Assembly: GCA_016930085.1 (NCBI GenBank)
Contig: JAFGHO010000082.1
Location: forward strand, 1 to 47,906
Source: Spirochaetales bacterium
GTDB taxonomy: Bacteria > Spirochaetota > Spirochaetia > SZUA-6 > JAFGRV01
Direction: 5' to 3'
DNA length: 47,906 nucleotides
The notes below the pieces were generated by a model, which saw nothing but the letters and a program-made list of their open reading frames with translations, had not been told where the DNA came from and searched no databases. Shown one piece after another: positions 9,815 through 18,737 of the stretch. The translations under genes and the position numbers were made by a program. Position 1 is the stretch's first letter. Each line of letters starts with the position of its first letter.

Positions 9815-10711
9815 TTATTTCAGATTTCCCAATAGAATCGCACCCGCGAGGGCCAGGGCGATACCGGTCAATGTGATCGCGGCCGCTTTTGACCGCGGCT
9901 CGACTTCCTTGAAAATAAAAATTCCGATAAACGCATGAAACGCGACATTCAGCTGGGCGATGGTAAATCCCTTTCCCGTCCCGATGAGTTCCATCATACG
10001 AAGCGATGTATAATTGCCGATTCCCCATAAAAGCCCTGAAAGTATTACTCTGGAATAATGGGAAGGTTTATCGAGGAGTATTGATTTTCCGGTAAGTAAA
10101 ACCAGGATTGTGCTTCCCGCGAAAATACCGACCGCCATTGGAAACGCCGCCACCCACATCGATAGCGATCCGAGCTGGATGGGAATGAAATAGGTTCCCC
10201 AAAGGATACCCGCCCCGATCGCGCCAAGTAAACCGGTTTTATACAACCGTTTGTCGGCTTTCGTTTTTTCGCCCCCGGATTTTCCCCTGGCAAAAATGAT
10301 AAGGAGAATACCGCTGATGATGGTGAGGACCGCCAGTACGGAAAGACCGATGATAAAAAAGCCGGATCGAATAAACTCCCCGAAGAGAACGATTCCCCAG
10401 ACGATTGAAACGAGAAGATTCATCGGCGCCCAGATGCCGACGGCTTTGGCCATTCCTATTCTGCTTGTCCCGATAAAAGCAAAATAACCGCTCAAGGCCC
10501 AGATGAGGCCTCCCGCGAACGGAAACCAGAATGTCTCGGCGGTAAGTTCCCTGAATCCCTGAACCAGTGCGACACCAAGGGCCAGAACCAGATTTGCGAC
10601 CGATACGTAAAAAACCTTGATCTGCTGGTTTTTAAAGGAAATCCGCTGACTCGGTGAAAGCCACGTTCCCCATGCCAGCACGGTGACTATCGCAAATAAA
10701 ATACTTTCCAC
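9815..10711 (-). CDS. GRP-family sugar transporter (GlcU/RhaT-like)
   Basis: 298 aa from the chosen GTG. It is almost entirely hydrophobic, with about ten membrane helices in two halves that resemble each other, as in the drug/metabolite transporter superfamily. Sequence marks typical of the glucose/ribose porter (GRP) family are AWGTWLSPSQ near the N-terminus, FAFIGTSRIGMAKA, the second-half counterpart ILWGTYFIPIQ, and GIGNYTSLRMMELIGTGKGF. It should import a sugar by proton or sodium symport; the substrate cannot be told from sequence. The GTG at 10711 is preferred over the ATG at 10759 because it has a strong ribosome-binding site (AGGAAAGGAAG, about 7 bp upstream) and places the first helix directly at the N-terminus. 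It lies on the minus strand, divergent from the methyltransferase gene, and is probably transcribed alone. Confidence 0.9.
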   Translation of the reverse strand: MESILFAIVTVLAWGTWLSPSQRISFKNQQIKVFYVSVANLVLALGVALVQGFRELTAETFWFPFAGGLIWALSGYFAFIGTSRIGMAKAVGIWAPMNLLVSIVWGIVLFGEFIRSGFFIIGLSVLAVLTIISGILLIIFARGKSGGEKTKADKRLYKTGLLGAIGAGILWGTYFIPIQLGSLSMWVAAFPMAVGIFAGSTILVLLTGKSILLDKPSHYSRVILSGLLWGIGNYTSLRMMELIGTGKGFTIAQLNVAFHAFIGIFIFKEVEPRSKAAAITLTGIALALAGAILLGNLK

Positions 10712-11286
10712 CTGCCGCTTCCTTTCCTGGGAGCATTTGTCCCGAACACTATTGAACATCGCTTTGAAAGAAAAATCAAGTCCTCCGTTAAAATATTGTC
10801 GACCGCGCGCTTCCCGCCATATCCGTATAATAAGGCGATCATGGTTTCAGGCGGAATCGTTCGCATATCCCTCCGTTCGGGGAATATCGCTTTACCGCAT
10901 ACCGTCCTCTATATGCCAAATGGTACGGGATGTTTTGCGGTCACCATTAAAAAAAAAATTTATTGCTTGACATATAAAAATCCTTTGGGTATCCTTTTAA
11001 CGATTGATGTTTGTTTGTCGATTATAAAAACAGGTGTATGTGTTTTCAAGAAAAAAGTATGAACATGAGGGTCGCTTCGGTATCAATACCAGACATTTCT
11101 CTCTTTCATATCACTCAAACGGTATATTATGCATCATTTATCATCACGATATCCTCATGCGGAAAAGCCGGCGGTGTGGCACCGGCACACTGGACAAACC
11201 GGTCCGCTGTTTGTCGAAACACGGGACGGCACGACGGGGGCGGGTATTCGATGACATAGCGGGCGGCGACAGAGGGGATCAGGCAC
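10712..11286. other. Divergent intergenic region
   Basis: It separates the sugar transporter (minus) from the methyltransferase (plus). It holds a good plus-strand promoter at 10967-10995 after an A-rich tract, and a long leader with an inverted repeat (GACAAAC 11193-11199, GTTTGTC 11209-11215). Short frames exist, for example from 11053 to 11259, but none has a convincing ribosome-binding site. I see no clear minus-strand promoter and no known riboswitch. Confidence 0.5.
10967..10995 (+). promoter_or_regulatory. Sigma70-type promoter for the methyltransferase-kinase pair
   Basis: TTGACA (10967-10972), a 17-bp spacer, TATCCT (10990-10995), preceded by an A/T run that could act as an UP element. 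The predicted start is near 11002, leaving a leader of about 285 nt before the methyltransferase. Confidence 0.65.
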
Positions 11287-12177
11287 ATGGAATATTTGAT
11301 GAATTATCTGCAGGGATTGGTTCAAAAGGGGGGACCGGATAAGGAGGATTACGGAAAACTGACTGCATGGGCGGACAAGGTTGTCGAATACAAGAAGAAA
11401 AAGATGATCGGTTCGGAAGAACTGTCCCGAATAAACGATATCTGGGGCGATGCGGCGTCCATGGAAACCATCCAGGGATTCGCCTTGAAACGGCCGTACG
11501 GGTATCCCGGAGATTTCGAGCTGCTGGAAAAAATATATAATAAACACCTTTCTCCGCGCCGGGAACTGGTGAAATGGGATGAATACATACACTTTCATAA
11601 AGCATCCGAAGCGCTTCGCAACAGAAAAAAATACTTCATTAACGTCATAATGGCGCATGTAAATAAAAAATTCATCGTTAATGTGTTGAATCTCGGCAGC
11701 GGCCCGGGCAGGGACATGTATGACCTGTTCAATTCCCGGGACCTCGGGAGAAAAATTCTTTTGTTCGACTGCGTCGATCATGACCTGCGGGCGATCCACT
11801 ACGCCAACCGGCTGTGCCGCGCTTATCTCGATCATATAACATTTATCAATGAAAACATCCTTTTTTTCGTCCCCGACAAGCCATACGATGTTATCTGGGC
11901 GGGCGGCGTGTTCGATTATTTCAGCGACAGGATTTTCAGGCGCGTGCTGCAACGACTGGCCGGCGCCGTCAAGAAAAACGGAGAAATCGTGATCGGCAAT
12001 TTTTCAGTCAACAATCCCGCCAGAAATTACATGGAGATGTTCGGATGGACATTACATCATAGAAGCCAACAGCAACTAAACGAGCTTGCACTCTCATGCG
12101 GCATAGATCAGCACGACATTACCATCGGGAGCGAAGAAACCGGCATTAACCTTTTTTTGCATATAACACAAAAATAG
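11287..12177 (+). CDS. PhcB-like class I SAM-dependent methyltransferase
   Basis: 296 aa. A helical N-terminal part carries the block LKRPYGYPGDFELLEKIY (residues 68-84), followed by a segment with W97, H102 and an ALRNRKKYF block. A Rossmann methyltransferase core starts at VLNLGSGPGRD (about 133-143) and continues through the acidic strand LLFDCVDHD. The GY-[AP]-GDF block before the SAM motif is typical of the family annotated as extracellular-factor/3-hydroxypalmitate methyl ester biosynthesis proteins (Ralstonia PhcB), which make diffusible signals; the substrate here is inferred only. The next gene, 44 bp downstream on the same strand, is a membrane histidine kinase with receivers, echoing the Phc gene order. 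The ribosome-binding site is weak (AGGGGATCAGG); an ATG at 11299 is also possible. The long leader suggests extra control. Confidence 0.85.
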   Translation: MEYLMNYLQGLVQKGGPDKEDYGKLTAWADKVVEYKKKKMIGSEELSRINDIWGDAASMETIQGFALKRPYGYPGDFELLEKIYNKHLSPRRELVKWDEYIHFHKASEALRNRKKYFINVIMAHVNKKFIVNVLNLGSGPGRDMYDLFNSRDLGRKILLFDCVDHDLRAIHYANRLCRAYLDHITFINENILFFVPDKPYDVIWAGGVFDYFSDRIFRRVLQRLAGAVKKNGEIVIGNFSVNNPARNYMEMFGWTLHHRSQQQLNELALSCGIDQHDITIGSEETGINLFLHITQK

Positions 12178-12221
12178 ATTATGATTGAGACATATTCGAT
12201 TTAATAAAGGGGACTTTATTT

Positions 12222-14876
12222 GTGAAAGAAGAACAGTCAACCGGCTTACAGGTTGAATTGAAACACGTCATTACCGGATTCAACAAGGAACTTGAAAAAG
12301 AGTTCTATAATGATTTTCTGGAAAGCTCCCTTTTTTTCATACGGGTCTCGCTCGTTTTCGGTATCATCCTCTATGCCGTTTTCGGGATTCTGGATATCTG
12401 GATTGTTCCTCAATCAAAAGAAAAAATATGGTTTATCCGCTACGTTATCGTATGTCCGATCATCACCATTTATTTGTTCATGTCGTCCGCGGTTATGTTC
12501 AAAAAGTATTCACAATTATTGCTGAGTATTTTATCGGCAATACTCGGTATCGGTATTGTGGCAATGATCGGTATGATAAAAGAATCGGAACCGGGTTTCA
12601 GGTATTATTATGCCGGTCTTATTCTTGTCACCATGGCGGTTTATACCGGCTTCCGGTTGCGTTTCATTAATGCGACAATAATGAGCTGGTTTGTCGTCTT
12701 CTCCTATGAGATTGTCGCGGTTTTTTTCAATGGCATGCTCGCCTCCCAGGATAAATTTCCGGTGTTTCTCAACAACAACTTCTTTCTCATCTCATCCAAT
12801 ATCATCGGGATGTTCGCTTCTTTTTCCATCGAATATTTCATCAGAAACGACTTTCTTCTGAGAAAAAAAATTAAAATCGAGGAAGAAAAGGAAAAACAAC
12901 GGGCAAAGCAGGAGTTGATCAAGACAAAAATCGAGCGTGATTACGCACAATATGCCGTCCAGTCGATAGAAGAAGAAACCGATGCCGGGTTGCGCAATAT
13001 CGCCCATTCCATCAAGAACAAGCACATGATTCAGCAGGCGATGAATAATGAAATAAAGGATATCGTGGTCCTGCTGAAACGTTCGATCAAGACCTTGAAA
13101 AAGACCACGCCGCGATTGATCAAGGACAACCTTTCACGGGCGCTCGAGCAGTATACCAAAAAACTCGTCTACCGGATAAAGAAAGAGAATCCCCAAACGG
13201 CCCGTATTCTTGTTTCGGAATACATGCCGGCTATAAAGGCCATGATGAAACGAATCGCCGCAGGATTCGAAGCAAGGAGTACACCGAAAATAAGACATTA
13301 TATGCTCGGGAAACTCGATACGATTTCAAGAAAAATCGACAATTCACTGAATAACGCCTTCGATAACATGACCGATATCCTCAACTATATTTACGCGATT
13401 ATTTCCTACCAGCGGGGAAAAGATATTTCGATGAGCGGGGAGGTATTTACCGATCTGGGACGTATTTTCGGACACATCCAGGACGCGTACGCAGACTGGC
13501 TGGCACAATATAATATCGGATTTTCATATAAAAATTACTCAGGCGAAAATGTACGATTACATATCTATGATTTTATCCTCGAGGAGGATATTCTCCGCAA
13601 TCTGTTCATGAACTCACTCAGGGCGTTGATAGAAAGCGATCCGGAAAACTTAAGGCAGGACAAAAGAATATGGATTGAGGTTTTTATTCGGACACTCAAG
13701 GATTCCACGCAATACTACATCATCCATTTCAGGGACAACGGGCCGGGAATTCCCGAAAACAGGAAAAAACTCGTTTTCGAAGGATTCACATCCAAAGGAA
13801 GAGCGGCGGATGAAGACGATCCCGAAGCCAAAACGGAACACGGCATCGGATTACGGACAGTGAAAAAAAGGGTCGAAGAAGCCGGTGGCGTGATAAAGGA
13901 AACCGGGGTTTTTGGTAAAGGATGCAATGTCATCATAAAGTTCAAAAAGTACGGCAAAAAAGAAATCAAGCCGGGCGATGCACTCACCGATATTTCCGCG
14001 GGCCAGAGTATACGGGAGGTGCCGGATAACAGAAGAAGATATTCGGCGATTCAAAACAAAAATATCCTGATCGTCGATGACAGTGAAGATATCCGCGAAT
14101 CCCTCGGAAAGATGTTTCGAAAAATCGGTATGCTGATCTGTTTCGCTTCGACAATCGATGAAGCGCGCGATCGTCTGTACAACCCGAATAAAAAACCCGA
14201 TATCATCATTCTGGACCTCGATCTCGGCTTGCAGAAGGGCGAAATACTTCTGCTCGAAATGATCGGCAGAAAGGGCAAGGAGATACCCGTTATCGTCGTA
14301 TCAGGATCGGAGAGGGCCTCGAACGATGAGGGGTTGAAACGGTTGCATGCGCGGGCGGTGTTCATCAAACCGGTTAATGAAAAAATACTCTGTGATTGTG
14401 TCTTGGATTTATTGTCGGATCATGAAGAATCGAGGGAAACAGCCGATGGGTTGAGCCGCGGCAAATGGGAAGTGCCTGAACGAATAAAAGAAAAAAAGCT
14501 TCTTATCGTCGACGATGAACCGGAACCCCGCAAGATCATCGCGGACCTTTTCGGCGGATTGACGATAATTTTTGCCGCCTCGAACAGCGAAGCGAAGGAA
14601 AAGATTATCGAATTTCAGCCCGATATTATTACCCTCGATCTCGCATTGGGCAAGGAGAACGGAAGGGATCTTCTCTCCTGGCTGACCGAAAACGAATTGG
14701 CGATTCCGGTGGTTGTCATTTCAGGCGAAATCGATGACGATGAGGACGAATCCATAGAAACCCTGATGAGGATCGGAGCCCGAAGCGCTTACCCAAAGCC
14801 TATAAACGAAAAAATCGTTTTCAACACGATCGTCAGACTGCTTGAAAAACAATCACGAGATTCATTCGTAAAGTGA
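12222..14876 (+). CDS. Membrane hybrid histidine kinase with two C-terminal receiver domains
   Basis: 884 aa from a GTG with AAAGGGG upstream. The N-terminus has about six membrane helices (residues 38-205), with sequence like the membrane domain seen in some adenylate cyclases and Lqs/Phc-type sensors (YAVFGILDIWIVPQ, IWFIRYVIVCP). A long helical stretch contains the putative phospho-acceptor H262 in AHSIKNKH, which is not a standard HisKA H-box. The ATPase domain is complete: N-box LRNLFMNSLRA (458-468), G1 DNGPGIP (505-511), G2 HGIGLRTVKK (540-549). Two receivers follow: REC1 (about 614-735; acceptor D665 in LDLDLG, Lys in FIKPV) and REC2 (about 752-875; LDLALGKENG, YPKPI). No DNA-binding output is present. 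It probably senses a membrane or diffusible signal, perhaps the product of the adjacent methyltransferase. A separate effector should exist. Confidence 0.86.
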   Translation: MKEEQSTGLQVELKHVITGFNKELEKEFYNDFLESSLFFIRVSLVFGIILYAVFGILDIWIVPQSKEKIWFIRYVIVCPIITIYLFMSSAVMFKKYSQLLLSILSAILGIGIVAMIGMIKESEPGFRYYYAGLILVTMAVYTGFRLRFINATIMSWFVVFSYEIVAVFFNGMLASQDKFPVFLNNNFFLISSNIIGMFASFSIEYFIRNDFLLRKKIKIEEEKEKQRAKQELIKTKIERDYAQYAVQSIEEETDAGLRNIAHSIKNKHMIQQAMNNEIKDIVVLLKRSIKTLKKTTPRLIKDNLSRALEQYTKKLVYRIKKENPQTARILVSEYMPAIKAMMKRIAAGFEARSTPKIRHYMLGKLDTISRKIDNSLNNAFDNMTDILNYIYAIISYQRGKDISMSGEVFTDLGRIFGHIQDAYADWLAQYNIGFSYKNYSGENVRLHIYDFILEEDILRNLFMNSLRALIESDPENLRQDKRIWIEVFIRTLKDSTQYYIIHFRDNGPGIPENRKKLVFEGFTSKGRAADEDDPEAKTEHGIGLRTVKKRVEEAGGVIKETGVFGKGCNVIIKFKKYGKKEIKPGDALTDISAGQSIREVPDNRRRYSAIQNKNILIVDDSEDIRESLGKMFRKIGMLICFASTIDEARDRLYNPNKKPDIIILDLDLGLQKGEILLLEMIGRKGKEIPVIVVSGSERASNDEGLKRLHARAVFIKPVNEKILCDCVLDLLSDHEESRETADGLSRGKWEVPERIKEKKLLIVDDEPEPRKIIADLFGGLTIIFAASNSEAKEKIIEFQPDIITLDLALGKENGRDLLSWLTENELAIPVVVISGEIDDDEDESIETLMRIGARSAYPKPINEKIVFNTIVRLLEKQSRDSFVK

Positions 14877-15131
14877 GCGTAAAAAACCGTCAACGCTTGT
14901 AATATCCCGGCATCGTTTTTCCGTTCAATACATACGGCAATACTTGTGCTCCATACTTCACTGACGGTCCCGGATAATCGCATTTACGAAGCGGGATTTT
15001 CACGGAAGGGGATATTGTAAAATTTCCGAAATCAATGTAATCTGGATGACCGGATGAAGAAATTACTGCGATCCGACAGCGAGAAATAGTCCGGGAATAC
15101 GGAAAAAGGGACGAGAAAGAGGGATATACGA

Positions 15132-16607
15132 ATGCGTTATATCAGTACGCGGGCCAACTGGAAACCGGAAGCGTCAAAAACCGTTATCCGGCTCGGGATG
15201 GTGCCGGACGGTGGATTGTTCGTTCCGGAGGTCTTTCCCGCGATCGATATGGAACAAGTAAAAAAAGCATGTTCTTACAAAGATTGCGCCTTTGAAATCA
15301 TGAAACAGTATCTTTCTGATTTCGAAGAACCGGAACTTCGCGGTATTATCGATGCATCATACGGAAACAACTTCAATTCTCCGGACGTCGCGCCGGTTTA
15401 CCGGCTGGACGATACGACGTCAATCCTTGAACTCTGGCACGGCCCGACCGCCGCATTCAAGGACATCGCACTTCAATGTATGCCGCGGCTTCTTATCGCC
15501 GCGATGCGAAAGGAATCGGAATCACTCAGGGTAATGATACTGGTTGCCACATCGGGCGATACGGGCAAGGCGGCGCTCGAAGGGTTCAGGGATGTCGAAG
15601 GGACCACGATTATCACCTTCTATCCCAGCGACGGCGTCAGCAGTATCCAAAAACAGCAGATGGTGACCACGGAAGGACAAAATACCGCCGCGGTCGGGGT
15701 ACGCGGTAATTTCGATGATTGCCAGACCTCGGTTAAAAATGCCTTTCAGGACAGGGACCTGCGCAAGGCCGCGGCGGAGCGTGGAATTGTTTTTTCATCC
15801 GCCAATTCGATTAATTGGGGGCGGCTTGTCCCGCAGATTACCTATTATTTCTGGGCATATCGTGCGATGCACAAACGGAAAATGATCGGGTGGAAAGACG
15901 GCATTAATATCTGCGTGCCGACCGGTAATTTCGGCAACATACTCGCCGCATACTACGCGTATAAAATGGGTCTACCCGTGAATCGATTGATCTGCGCCTC
16001 GAATATGAACAATATTCTTACCGATTTTATCAATACCGGGACCTACAATATCAATCGCACGTTTTATTCAACCGTTTCTCCGTCGATGGATATTCTTATT
16101 TCATCGAACCTCGAACGGCTAATATTCGATCTGACGGGCCGTGACGGGGGCAACGTGGAAGATTATTACGGGAGGCTTAAACGTGACGGGTCATTTTCAT
16201 TAACGCCCGGCGCATTGAATACCATACGAAAGCTTTTTTACGGCGGTTTCGCCTCCGAAGACCGGACATATGATGCAATCAACAGGGTGTACCACGACCA
16301 CTCCTATGTACTCGATACGCACACCGCTGTTGGTTATCATGTACTCTGCGGGTATCGGAAAAAAACCGGCGACATGACCCCGGCCGTCCTGACCTCAACG
16401 GCGAATCCCTACAAGTTTCCCGTCGCGGTCTACCGCGGGATTACCGGCCGGACAGTCGAAAATGACTTCGAGGCCCTTTCACTTCTTCATGAACGAACCG
16501 GCCTGCCGGTCCATCCGTGCCTTTCGGGTATCGAGCAAAAAAAAGTAACGTGTACCGATATCATCGCCCCAGATGAAATCGGCAGCTACATTGAAAAAAG
16601 CCTCTAG
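15132..16607 (+). CDS. thrC: Threonine synthase
   Basis: 491 aa, the usual size of the long threonine synthase subgroup. This PLP enzyme converts O-phosphohomoserine to threonine in the cytoplasm. The N-terminal domain has the family opening (MRYISTRA...GMVPDGGLFVP). The PLP lysine is K110 in WHGPTAAFKDIA. The phosphate-binding and active-site loops VATSGDTGKAAL and VPTGNFGNILAAYYA are intact, as is the SANSINWGRL block. The start has GAGGG 8 bp upstream. A 255-bp gap without a clear terminator separates it from the upstream kinase gene, and 35 bp separate it from the following sensor kinase, with which it is probably cotranscribed. No other threonine pathway genes are nearby, so its placement among signalling genes looks incidental. 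Confidence 0.97.
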   Translation: MRYISTRANWKPEASKTVIRLGMVPDGGLFVPEVFPAIDMEQVKKACSYKDCAFEIMKQYLSDFEEPELRGIIDASYGNNFNSPDVAPVYRLDDTTSILELWHGPTAAFKDIALQCMPRLLIAAMRKESESLRVMILVATSGDTGKAALEGFRDVEGTTIITFYPSDGVSSIQKQQMVTTEGQNTAAVGVRGNFDDCQTSVKNAFQDRDLRKAAAERGIVFSSANSINWGRLVPQITYYFWAYRAMHKRKMIGWKDGINICVPTGNFGNILAAYYAYKMGLPVNRLICASNMNNILTDFINTGTYNINRTFYSTVSPSMDILISSNLERLIFDLTGRDGGNVEDYYGRLKRDGSFSLTPGALNTIRKLFYGGFASEDRTYDAINRVYHDHSYVLDTHTAVGYHVLCGYRKKTGDMTPAVLTSTANPYKFPVAVYRGITGRTVENDFEALSLLHERTGLPVHPCLSGIEQKKVTCTDIIAPDEIGSYIEKSL

Positions 16608-16642
16608 CCGGCCGGAACGAGAAACATTTTACGGAGAGAACG

Positions 16643-18670
16643 GTGAGACGAGTATTTTTCCTTCTTTTATTGTTTTCGTTTTTTTTCCTCTGTTCATGCG
16701 ACCTGATCTTCTGGGGGAAGGGGGGCCTCCCGCGCGCGGTCGACGGCAGGATGGATCTCGCAAACCGGGACTTCGATCGCCAGGGAATCGTCAAACTCGA
16801 CGGCATGTGGGAGTTTTACTGGAACGAACTGCTGGAACGGGAAGATTTCACTACCATGTCCGACCGGCGGGCACATGCCGGACAATACGGAAAGGTTCCC
16901 GGCCTTTGGAACGATTACGAGTATGACGGAAATACCCTTCCGTGTTTCGGCTATGGAACATTCAGACTCATCGTCACCCTTCCGTCCCATCTCGAGAGAA
17001 TGGGAATAAAAGTACTCGACGCAAGCACCGCCTACCGTCTCTGGATCGACGGCACGCCGCTGTTACGGAACGGCCGTGTCGGAAAAACGAGGGAAGAAAT
17101 GCGGCCGCAATATCTTCCTCGTGTGGCCCCGTTTCGTCCCGGTGATAGCGGTGAGATCGAAATCATTATCCAGGTTTCGAATTTTTATGAGGGACTCGGC
17201 GGTTTGTGGAAGAGTATCATGATCGGAATGGAACAGGATATTCTGAACGAACGCGACAAACAGATCGCCCTGGAACTTTTTCTCTCCGGTGTTCTCTTCG
17301 TCATCGGGATTTATCACATCGTGCTTTTTCTGATGGGGAAAAAAGAGCTCTCACTCCTCTTTTTCGGATTATTCTGCTGGGATATCATGATGAGGGTCCT
17401 CGTCACCGGGGAGCGGTTTCTCTTCCAGTTAATACCGGATTTCAACTGGCAGATCGGCACGAGGATGGAACTCTTCACCGTTTTTGCCGGTGTTCCGCTA
17501 TTTCTCTGCTTTATCTATTTTCTTTTCCCGAGGGAATGTAAAAAACTGATCCTTCGGATTCTTTCGGGAATCGGAATTCTCTGGTCGATCGCCATTTTTT
17601 TCATTCCTTCACGTTTTTTCGATCTCATCACGAAATGTTACCAATTCGTCATCATTATATCGTGCGTATATATCATCATCATCATTGTCCGTGCGATCGC
17701 ACGGAAACGTGACGGAGCCGGCTTTATCATGACGGGAGTGATTATCTTCGTCCTGACGATCATCAATGATATACTTACCGTCAACTTTATCATTCGCACG
17801 GACCTTTTCACCCCCCTCGGACTTTTTTTCTTCATACTCTGCGCTTTTGCCCTATACGAAAAATTCGTACGTGCGGAGGAACAATTACGTGTCCAGCAGG
17901 AACAGCTGATCCATGCCGACAAACTCATCTCCCTGGGAACACTCGTCGCCGGTGTCGCGCATGAAATCAACAATCCAAACAACGCGATCATGATCACCTC
18001 GGAAACCTGTTCGAAAATGTGGAAAGGATTCATGAGTGTTCTCGATGAGTACTGCGAAGCCCTCGAGGAGGTAAGCGTCGGGGGGCTTTCCGTTACGGAG
18101 ATGAAAGAGGAAATCGGGGAAAGCTTCAATCGAATACTAAGGAGTTCAAGAAGAATCAAGTTTATCGTGGAAGAACTCAGGAAATTCTCGCGCAAGGATG
18201 TCGGTACTCCCCTGGAAGAAATCGAAATCAATACCCTCATACAGTCCTCGATTAGCCTTGTCGAAAATAAAATCAAAAAAAGCACGCAAAACTTTCATGT
18301 TTCTTATGGGGACAACATACCCCGGCTGAAGGGAAACTACCAGCGGCTCGAACAAGTACTCGTCAACCTTATTCAGAACGCCTGTGACGCGCTCGAGGAT
18401 TCAACACAGGGAATCATGATTTCCACGGCCTACGACAGCCAAAACAGTGAAATCGTCATCAATGTCAAAGACGAAGGTTCCGGAATGAACAGGGAAACAC
18501 TGAAAAGGATTTTCGATCCCTTTTATACGACAAAAAGGGATAGGGGAGGAACGGGTCTCGGGCTGGCGGTTTCCGCAAATATCGTAAAAGAACACGGCGG
18601 CACCCTCACCTTCACCTCCCAACCGGGAAAGGGAACGCATGCCAGGCTCGTTTTTCAGTACCGGGGATAG
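16643..18670 (+). CDS. 7TMR-DISM-type sensor histidine kinase
   Basis: 675 aa from a GTG with GGAGAG upstream. A signal peptide ends in a possible lipobox (FLCSC). Residues about 30-195 form an extracytoplasmic beta domain like 7TMR-DISM extracellular domain 2 (KLDGMWEFYWNEL, YGTFRLIVTLP, YRLWIDGTPLLRNG). Seven membrane helices follow (about 205-405). The kinase core has the H-box GVAHEINNPNNAI (H about 440), N-box QVLVNLIQNACDAL, G1 VKDEGSGM, F-box FDPFYTTK, and G2 GGTGLGLAVSANIVKEHGG. The extracellular domain of this class is thought to bind carbohydrate-type or other small ligands. No receiver or output domain is attached. The convergent response regulator 67 bp downstream is a possible but unproven partner. 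It follows threonine synthase closely on the same strand. Confidence 0.92.
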   Translation: MRRVFFLLLLFSFFFLCSCDLIFWGKGGLPRAVDGRMDLANRDFDRQGIVKLDGMWEFYWNELLEREDFTTMSDRRAHAGQYGKVPGLWNDYEYDGNTLPCFGYGTFRLIVTLPSHLERMGIKVLDASTAYRLWIDGTPLLRNGRVGKTREEMRPQYLPRVAPFRPGDSGEIEIIIQVSNFYEGLGGLWKSIMIGMEQDILNERDKQIALELFLSGVLFVIGIYHIVLFLMGKKELSLLFFGLFCWDIMMRVLVTGERFLFQLIPDFNWQIGTRMELFTVFAGVPLFLCFIYFLFPRECKKLILRILSGIGILWSIAIFFIPSRFFDLITKCYQFVIIISCVYIIIIIVRAIARKRDGAGFIMTGVIIFVLTIINDILTVNFIIRTDLFTPLGLFFFILCAFALYEKFVRAEEQLRVQQEQLIHADKLISLGTLVAGVAHEINNPNNAIMITSETCSKMWKGFMSVLDEYCEALEEVSVGGLSVTEMKEEIGESFNRILRSSRRIKFIVEELRKFSRKDVGTPLEEIEINTLIQSSISLVENKIKKSTQNFHVSYGDNIPRLKGNYQRLEQVLVNLIQNACDALEDSTQGIMISTAYDSQNSEIVINVKDEGSGMNRETLKRIFDPFYTTKRDRGGTGLGLAVSANIVKEHGGTLTFTSQPGKGTHARLVFQYRG

Positions 18671-18737
18671 ACGTTTCTACGATAATTGAATGACTGCCGG
18701 GAACCGGTCTTGCCCGTAAAAGCGGACGCCCGATCAC

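Noticed and set aside
11053-11259. Short plus-strand frame in the leader of the methyltransferase, tempting as a signal peptide or pheromone
   Set aside because: No proper ribosome-binding site, no clear signal sequence, and codon content like noncoding DNA; kept only as part of the leader.
11155-11952. Minus-strand frame of 265 codons under the methyltransferase gene
   Set aside because: Shadow of the plus-strand gene, which has recognisable SAM-binding motifs and a promoter.
14877-15131. Gap before threonine synthase examined for a T-box, attenuator or riboswitch
   Set aside because: No leader peptide rich in Thr, no specifier-type structure, and no terminator/antiterminator pair could be made out.
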